Shown here: piece by piece, positions 5,184-8,779 of the stretch
Numbering within the stretch: the stretch's first letter is position 1
Layout: every line of letters begins with the position of its first letter
Source: Deltaproteobacteria bacterium
GTDB taxonomy: Bacteria > Desulfobacterota > DSM-4660 > Desulfatiglandales > Desulfatiglandaceae
Assembly: GCA_013349725.1 (NCBI GenBank)
Contig: DUZB01000005.1
Span: 5,593-14,371 of the forward strand
Direction of reading: 5' to 3'
Length of the DNA stretch: 8,779 nucleotides
Notes under the pieces: model-generated
What the model was told of the DNA's origin: nothing
What the model saw: the letters and a program-made list of their open reading frames with translations, nothing else
Database searches by the model: none
Translations under genes and position numbers: made by a program

Positions 5184-6285
5184 ATGTACACAGAAATCAT
5201 AGACAGCATCGATTCTATTACCATGACACTTGAAGAGTTGCGAGGTCATCTTTGACTTAGACGCCCAGGAAGAAGAACTGAGAAAAATAGACAAAATGAT
5301 GTCAAGCAAGGATTTCTGGCAGAAAGACCAGGACCGGATATCCCAACTATCTCAGGAGCGGTCCGTTCTTAAAGAGACGATCGATACCTGGCAGGCCTTG
5401 CATAGCCAGGCTGAAGATGCCAGAATCATGGCAGATATGGCCAGAGAAGAAGATGATGAAATCACGCTGAAAGAGGTGTTCGACGAAATTCGCCTGGCCA
5501 GTAAAAAAGTAAAGAGACTGCAACTGGATTCCCTGCTTTCCGAGCCGGATGACAAACGAAACGCCATCGTTGCCATCAATGCCGGGGCCGGGGGCACGGA
5601 AGCCCAGGACTGGGTTGAAATGCTTTTCAGGATGTACACCCGTTGGGCGGAAACCAGGGGAATGAAATCCCAGGTTATTGACTACCTTCCGGGAGATGAA
5701 GCAGGAATCAAAAACGTCACCTTTACCATATCAGGCGACTATGCTTACGGAAACCTGAAATCTGAACACGGGATCCACAGGATGGTCAGGATTTCCCCGT
5801 TTGACGCCACCAAGAGGAGGCATACCTCTTTTGCGTCAGTATCGGTACTGCCCGAGATTGATAACGACATCGTTATTGAAGTGGATGAAAACGATCTCCG
5901 GATCGACACCTTCAGGGCCAGCGGCCCAGGGGGTCAACATGTGAATAAAACCAGCTCCGCCATAAGAATTACCCATCTTCCGAGCGGTATCGTCACCCAG
6001 TGCCAGAACGAAAAATCACAGCACCGCAACAAAGATATGGCCATGAAGGTGCTGAAATCAAAGCTCTACGATATCGAGAGGAACAAACTCGAACAGAAAA
6101 AGCATGAAATGCACGATACAAGCAAGGACATTTCGTGGGGAAGCCAGATACGCTCCTACGTGTTCAACCCCTACCAGTTGGTAAAAGACCACCGCACGAA
6201 CACAGAAACGGGAAACGTGGAGAGGGTAATGGACGGAGATATTGAAACGTTCATTGACGCATATCTGAGAAGGAAAAACAGGTAA
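5184..6285 (+). CDS. prfB: Peptide chain release factor 2, programmed +1 frameshift
   Basis: RF2 recognises UGA and UAA in the ribosomal A site and triggers release of the finished protein. Translation starts at ATG 5184 and reads 23 codons (beginning MYTEIIDSID, ending RGHL) to an in-frame TGA at 5253-5255; slipping +1 on CTTTGAC continues at GAC 5254 into a 343-residue frame, giving a 366-residue protein, almost the same length as E. coli RF2. In full-length numbering the SPF codon-recognition motif is S204-P205-F206 and the catalytic loop GGQ is G249-G250-Q251. The residue matching E. coli K-12 T246 is alanine here, the form found in most RF2s. The loop reads GPGGQ where GAGGQ is usual. 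A candidate promoter and strong GGAGGAG precede it. An annotation from a single frame would wrongly shorten it or call it a pseudogene. Confidence 0.96.
5242..5256 (+). promoter_or_regulatory. prfB: prfB programmed frameshift site with internal Shine-Dalgarno
   Basis: The slippery CTT-TGA-C is at 5250-5256. GAGGT (5242-5246), complementary to the 16S anti-Shine-Dalgarno, stands 3 bases before CTT, the same spacing as AGGGGG-TAT-CTT in E. coli. Low RF2 lets the ribosome pause at the UGA and shift, so the protein regulates its own synthesis; this mechanism is established for E. coli and inferred here from the conserved layout. Confidence 0.93.
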
Positions 6286-6304
6286 GGCGGCTATTCATCG
6301 GGAA

Positions 6305-6335
6305 ATTCGTTCCCACGCAGAACGTGGGAACGAAT
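6305..6335. repeat. Perfect 13-bp hairpin after prfB
   Basis: The arm 6305-6317 (attcgttcccacg) is the exact reverse complement of 6323-6335, with a 5-base loop (cagaa). It starts 19 bases past the prfB stop. No T run follows, so it is not a classic intrinsic terminator, though it could protect the mRNA 3' end. The GTTCCCACG...CGTGGGAAC palindrome resembles, from memory, a dispersed REP-like element seen in many proteobacterial genomes. Confidence 0.75.
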
Positions 6336-6363
6336 GGAAACAGAGCGAAGCGATTCCACAAAT

Positions 6364-6413
6364 ATTCAATATTCAATCGTCAATATTCAATCCAATCTTC
6401 GTCAATCCGAAAT
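6364..6413. repeat. Degenerate heptamer array, core NNTCAAT
   Basis: Four adjoining 7-base units start at 6364, 6371, 6378 and 6385 (attcaat three times, cgtcaat once). After 8 other bases there is another cgtcaat (6400-6406) followed by ccgaaat (6407-6413), a unit of the array found at 6595-6622, so two heptamer types meet here. Confidence 0.75.
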
Positions 6414-6457
6414 CCGGGGCTTGGTTCTAACATGGTCCATTAGATTTATTTTCTTAC

Positions 6458-6539
6458 TCATAATCTTAATCGTAACCATAATCGGACAGCTCTAAAATAG
6501 GCTGTAAGAGTAAGATTATGATTACGATTAAGATTATGA
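6458..6539. repeat. 26-bp inverted repeat built from hexamers
   Basis: 6458-6483 is the reverse complement of 6514-6539 with a single mismatch. Each arm is itself four degenerate hexamers: cataat-type units from 6459 and gattat-type units from 6514. Inside, acagc (6486-6490) pairs with gctgt (6501-6505), so the whole 82 bases can fold as one long interrupted stem. It lies between two convergent genes, where it could act as a bidirectional transcription barrier, but no T run supports a standard terminator. Confidence 0.75.
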
Positions 6540-6594
6540 CCTTCCGAACGTACTCTCGACTAATTGGATCAAGTGGTCGAATTTAAAAACAAGC

Positions 6595-6622
6595 CCGAAA
6601 TCCGCAATCCGAAATCCGCAAT
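6595..6622. repeat. Alternating heptamer array, core CCGNAAT
   Basis: Four adjoining 7-base units alternate perfectly: ccgaaat (6595, 6609) and ccgcaat (6602, 6616). The array ends 13 bases from the amidase stop codon. A fifth copy of the first type is at 6407-6413. Confidence 0.75.
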
Positions 6623-6635
6623 AGGAAGGCAGCAG

Positions 6636-8378
6636 CTACCGGGCGTGATATACGAGTTCGATACTCTCGATATAGGCGTCAATGCCGTCACAGATGCCCC
6701 GGGCAATTTCCTGCTGATACTTTCTGCTCATCAGCCTCTTCTTTTCGGTGGAATTTGAAAGGAAACCCACCTCCACAAGGATTGCCGGCATTTCCGCACC
6801 GATCAGCACATAAAAAGGCGCCTGCTTCACGCCAAGGTTTCTGGTTCCTCCATGCCCTTTCTCGATAGCGCTGTACATGCCTGACTGGACCTTGTGGGCC
6901 AGTCTGCTCGATTCATAGATCTTTGTATTCAACATCAGGTCGTTCAAGATGGTCTGTAGATCGCTTATATTCTTCTCCGAGGTGGCGTTTTCTCTCGCGG
7001 CCACCATCACGGCGCCCTTGTCGGTAGCCATATTCAGGAAGTAGGTTTCCAGCCCTTTAATATTCCTGCTTTTGTGGGCATTTACATGAAGGGAGATGAA
7101 AAGATCGGCCTTTTTCATGTTGGCAATGGCGGTCCGGTTCTCAAGCGACATGAATTTGTCCCGATCTCTCGTGAGAAACACTTCACAGCCTAATTTCTCT
7201 CTCATTTTTTCGGCAAGCAGTTTCGCAATGCTCAATGTGATGATCTTTTCCTGCAGCCCCCCCGGGACATAACAGCCCGGATCCCTTCCGCCGTGCCCTG
7301 GGTCGATAACAATGCGTTTCACATTCAATCCGAGCTGCCTGGCGAGGGAAATGTTTTCATCCGGGGGGCCCGCCTTTTTAACGCCCCTTTGAACCATCCG
7401 TTTTTTTGCGACAGGTTCTTCCCCTGCATTGACAACCGGCTCATTGCTCGTCTTTGGCGGCTCTTTCGGAAATCTGCGCACATCCACCACGATTCGAAAA
7501 GGGTCAAAAAGATGAAAAATATCGTATCCACCGATTTTTTCTATATCAAGGACCACGCGAACCGTTTTTTTCGTAAACTGACCGGCTCTGGCCCTTTGAA
7601 GCAGTTCGTTCTTAATGGCCAGATCCGTGTCAATGTTTTTGGCTACGCGTGCGTTTTCCAGATCGATGTACAAGCGGCGTGGTTTTTCATGGTCCGGATC
7701 GGCTTTCAGTAAATGGTGCTCATATTTTACGGGGCCTCCGGCATCCACCACCACCCGTGTGTAATTCGGGGTTGACCAGTAACGGATGTCTTTGATTGCC
7801 ACCTTTTTCGTCCCGCCCTTTGCCCGTTCTACTGTCTTATTGTCCGCACTGCGTAACTTCACTGAAAGCGCATCAATCTTCTTCTTCGCTCGCGGACGCA
7901 TGTCGCCTTCAGGAAAGTTCACGTCCACCTTCAGGAATTCCACATAGGCCTGGGTCGGGTCATCAAGGGATGTATAGTAGATCTCCCCTATCCTGTATTG
8001 GGCGTCATCTGCGAGGCGATGGCTTTTGTACTGATCGGCCAACTGCCGATAGAGGGTAACGGCCTCGTCAATATCCGTCGATTTCCCGGAATACTTGTAA
8101 AGAAAGGTGTAGAGTTTGGCAGCGTTGAATAACGCCCAGGGAGCTTCTTCGCTCTTCGGGTAGGACTTGTAGACTACCTGGTAATTCCTGATGCAGGCTA
8201 TCCAGTTGTGACGATATTGTTTCTTTTTCGAAGAATTTAACAGGTTTTTTTTGCAGAGATCAGACTTTTCAAGGAGAACCTTGGTCCCTTCTTTGGCCGA
8301 ACACACCCCGTCGTACACGCCCCCAAAAAGAAGCGCGGCAAGGATGAGAAACAAAAAATGATAAGCTTTAATTCCCAT
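6636..8378 (-). CDS. N-acetylmuramoyl-L-alanine amidase, TPR-AMIN-Amidase_3
   Basis: This periplasmic zinc enzyme cleaves the amide bond between N-acetylmuramic acid and the peptide stem, as AmiA/B/C do in daughter-cell separation. The 580-residue product starts with a Sec-type signal peptide (hydrophobic about 8-21, likely cut near A28; no twin arginine, no good lipobox). Residues about 36-175 look like TPR/YbgF-type helices, 193-300 is an AMIN domain (KDIRYWSTPNYTRVVVDAGG ... FRIVVDV), about 301-350 a basic linker, and 354-570 the Amidase_3 domain. Zinc ligands are H362 (DPGHGG), E377 and H431 (SLHVNAH); catalytic glutamate E536 is in ILVEVGFLSN. All key residues are present. The TPR segment makes it longer than AmiC and may dock partners. 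mutS lies 74 bases upstream on the same strand. The start is chosen for the signal peptide; its ribosome site is weak. Confidence 0.94.
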   Translation of the reverse strand: MGIKAYHFLFLILAALLFGGVYDGVCSAKEGTKVLLEKSDLCKKNLLNSSKKKQYRHNWIACIRNYQVVYKSYPKSEEAPWALFNAAKLYTFLYKYSGKSTDIDEAVTLYRQLADQYKSHRLADDAQYRIGEIYYTSLDDPTQAYVEFLKVDVNFPEGDMRPRAKKKIDALSVKLRSADNKTVERAKGGTKKVAIKDIRYWSTPNYTRVVVDAGGPVKYEHHLLKADPDHEKPRRLYIDLENARVAKNIDTDLAIKNELLQRARAGQFTKKTVRVVLDIEKIGGYDIFHLFDPFRIVVDVRRFPKEPPKTSNEPVVNAGEEPVAKKRMVQRGVKKAGPPDENISLARQLGLNVKRIVIDPGHGGRDPGCYVPGGLQEKIITLSIAKLLAEKMREKLGCEVFLTRDRDKFMSLENRTAIANMKKADLFISLHVNAHKSRNIKGLETYFLNMATDKGAVMVAARENATSEKNISDLQTILNDLMLNTKIYESSRLAHKVQSGMYSAIEKGHGGTRNLGVKQAPFYVLIGAEMPAILVEVGFLSNSTEKKRLMSRKYQQEIARGICDGIDAYIESIELVYHAR

Positions 8379-8390
8379 GAATTCCCATCA
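8371..8390. repeat. Tandem 10-bp duplication at the amidase start codon
   Basis: attcccatga (8371-8380) and attcccatca (8381-8390) differ at one base. On the - strand this gives two successive ATGGGAATT copies 10 bases apart; the second holds the start codon used for the amidase, while the first is out of frame and supplies the GGGA that may serve as a weak ribosome site. Confidence 0.5.
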
Positions 8391-8425
8391 GAGATATGGG
8401 GCACATTCAACTCTTACGAATTTAT

Positions 8426-8460
8426 CAATTTACAATAGTCAATCTTCAATAGTCAATTAG
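8426..8460. repeat. mutS: Degenerate heptamer array, core CAATNNN, overlapping the mutS stop
   Basis: Five adjoining 7-base units start at 8426, 8433, 8440, 8447 and 8454 (caattta, caatagt, caatctt, caatagt, caattag). The mutS stop codon (8453-8455 on the - strand) lies inside the array, so the repeat reaches into the coding end. Confidence 0.75.
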
Positions 8461-8779
8461 AGGCCTCCCACCTTTCTGAATCCACATATTCCTTCAGCTT
8501 GCCGAGCTCCACCAGGGCCTCAATCGGGGTCATGGCATTGACATTGATTCCGCGAATCCACTCCCTCAGATGCGGTTCAAGGGACCCAAAAAGATCAAGC
8601 TGCACCATCCCGCCTTTTGGATGTTTCCTGCTTTCAGTCGCCAGACGGGGCCTGCCGATCTCGTCTCTTTCAGCGCCTTCAAGATTGTTCAGGATCTCCT
8701 TTGCCCTCTCAATCACCCCTTCAGGAATTCCCGCGATCCGCGCCACCTGAATTCCATAACTTCGGCTGGCGCTCCCCGG
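8453..8779 (-). CDS. mutS: DNA mismatch repair protein MutS, C-terminal fragment
   Basis: MutS recognises mismatches and recruits the repair machinery. The frame is open from the window edge (8779) to TGA at 8453-8455, giving the last 108 residues; the rest lies beyond the window. The fragment opens with the end of the ATPase domain, [20 protein letters not shown] followed by [11 protein letters not shown], which is highly characteristic of MutS1. A variable linker then carries QLDLF (bases 8588-8602), an exact match to the consensus beta-clamp binding pentapeptide and the counterpart of the clamp motif near the end of E. coli MutS. It finishes with the C-terminal [19 protein letters not shown] segment typical of the family. 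A GTG at 8746 is only an internal valine, not a start. The amidase gene follows on the same strand, with a heptamer array spanning the stop. Confidence 0.95.
   Translation of the reverse strand, partial: PGSASRSYGIQVARIAGIPEGVIERAKEILNNLEGAERDEIGRPRLATESRKHPKGGMVQLDLFGSLEPHLREWIRGINVNAMTPIEALVELGKLKEYVDSERWEASN

Larger units (their letters stand above)
6286..6635. other. Convergent repeat-rich spacer between prfB and the amidase gene
   Basis: About 350 bases with no credible gene. It holds a 13-bp hairpin (6305-6335), a heptamer array (6364-6391 with later copies), a hexamer-built inverted repeat (6458-6539) and a second heptamer array (6595-6622). A + strand frame opening at 6564 runs through a repeat array into the amidase antisense and looks spurious. 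Confidence 0.7.

Noticed and set aside
5230..6285. RF2 as a 351-codon ORF starting at TTG 5230
   Set aside because: No ribosome site precedes it and it loses the N-terminus; the ATG at 5184 with GGAGGAG and the CTTTGAC shift explains the gene.
6364..6622. CRISPR array
   Set aside because: The repeats are 6-7 bases long, directly adjacent and degenerate, with no spacers of 25-40 bases and no cas gene nearby.
6564..6758. 64-codon + strand frame at the end of the convergent spacer
   Set aside because: Its first half translates a heptamer array and its second half is antisense to the amidase C-terminus; no ribosome site.
7293..7712. 139-codon frame antisense to the amidase gene
   Set aside because: Shadow of the amidase frame; no ribosome site or family similarity.

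Overview
The window looks like chromosomal core sequence from a Gram-negative bacterium, most likely a member of the Desulfobacterota (deltaproteobacteria). The evidence for Gram-negative is apolipoprotein N-acyltransferase behind a CorC-type protein and a periplasmic AMIN/Amidase_3 cell-wall hydrolase. The lineage call is inference: it rests on gene content and on the style of the spacers, which are full of degenerate 6-9 bp repeats of a kind I associate with that group. No phage, transposase, CRISPR array, toxin/antitoxin or rRNA/tRNA gene is visible.

Layout. Positions 1-1749 (+ strand) hold the 3' end of a CorC/HlyC-family gene and complete lnt. Positions 1926-4725 (- strand) hold a co-directional block that reads, in transcription order, crcB (fluoride channel), a DUF190 PII-like gene, purB (adenylosuccinate lyase) and a HIT-family hydrolase (hinT-like), ending at a probable terminator near 1812-1843. 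Positions 4726-5183 are a divergent spacer with a candidate prfB promoter and a 12-bp inverted repeat. Positions 5184-6285 (+ strand) encode release factor 2 through a programmed +1 frameshift at CTTTGAC. Positions 6286-6635 are a convergent, repeat-rich spacer. Positions 6636-8378 (- strand) encode a TPR-AMIN-Amidase_3 N-acetylmuramoyl-L-alanine amidase, preceded by the 3' end of mutS (8453-8779), which carries a clamp-binding motif.

The genes are housekeeping: envelope lipoprotein maturation, fluoride efflux, purine synthesis, nucleotide hydrolysis, translation termination, septal peptidoglycan cleavage and mismatch repair. crcB with DUF190 is a recognised pair, and corC-lnt is a recognised neighbourhood. 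The rest of the - strand block has no obvious shared pathway.

The most unusual signal is in the gaps. Most spacers carry their own small array of three to five degenerate tandem units, usually 7 bp, each with a fixed core and variable positions. The unit sequence usually differs from gap to gap while the architecture repeats. One array supplies the mutS stop codon. A second, hexamer-built pair forms a long inverted repeat after prfB. I found no complete new defence or biosynthetic system here; the repeat architecture and the crcB leader inverted repeat are the best leads.
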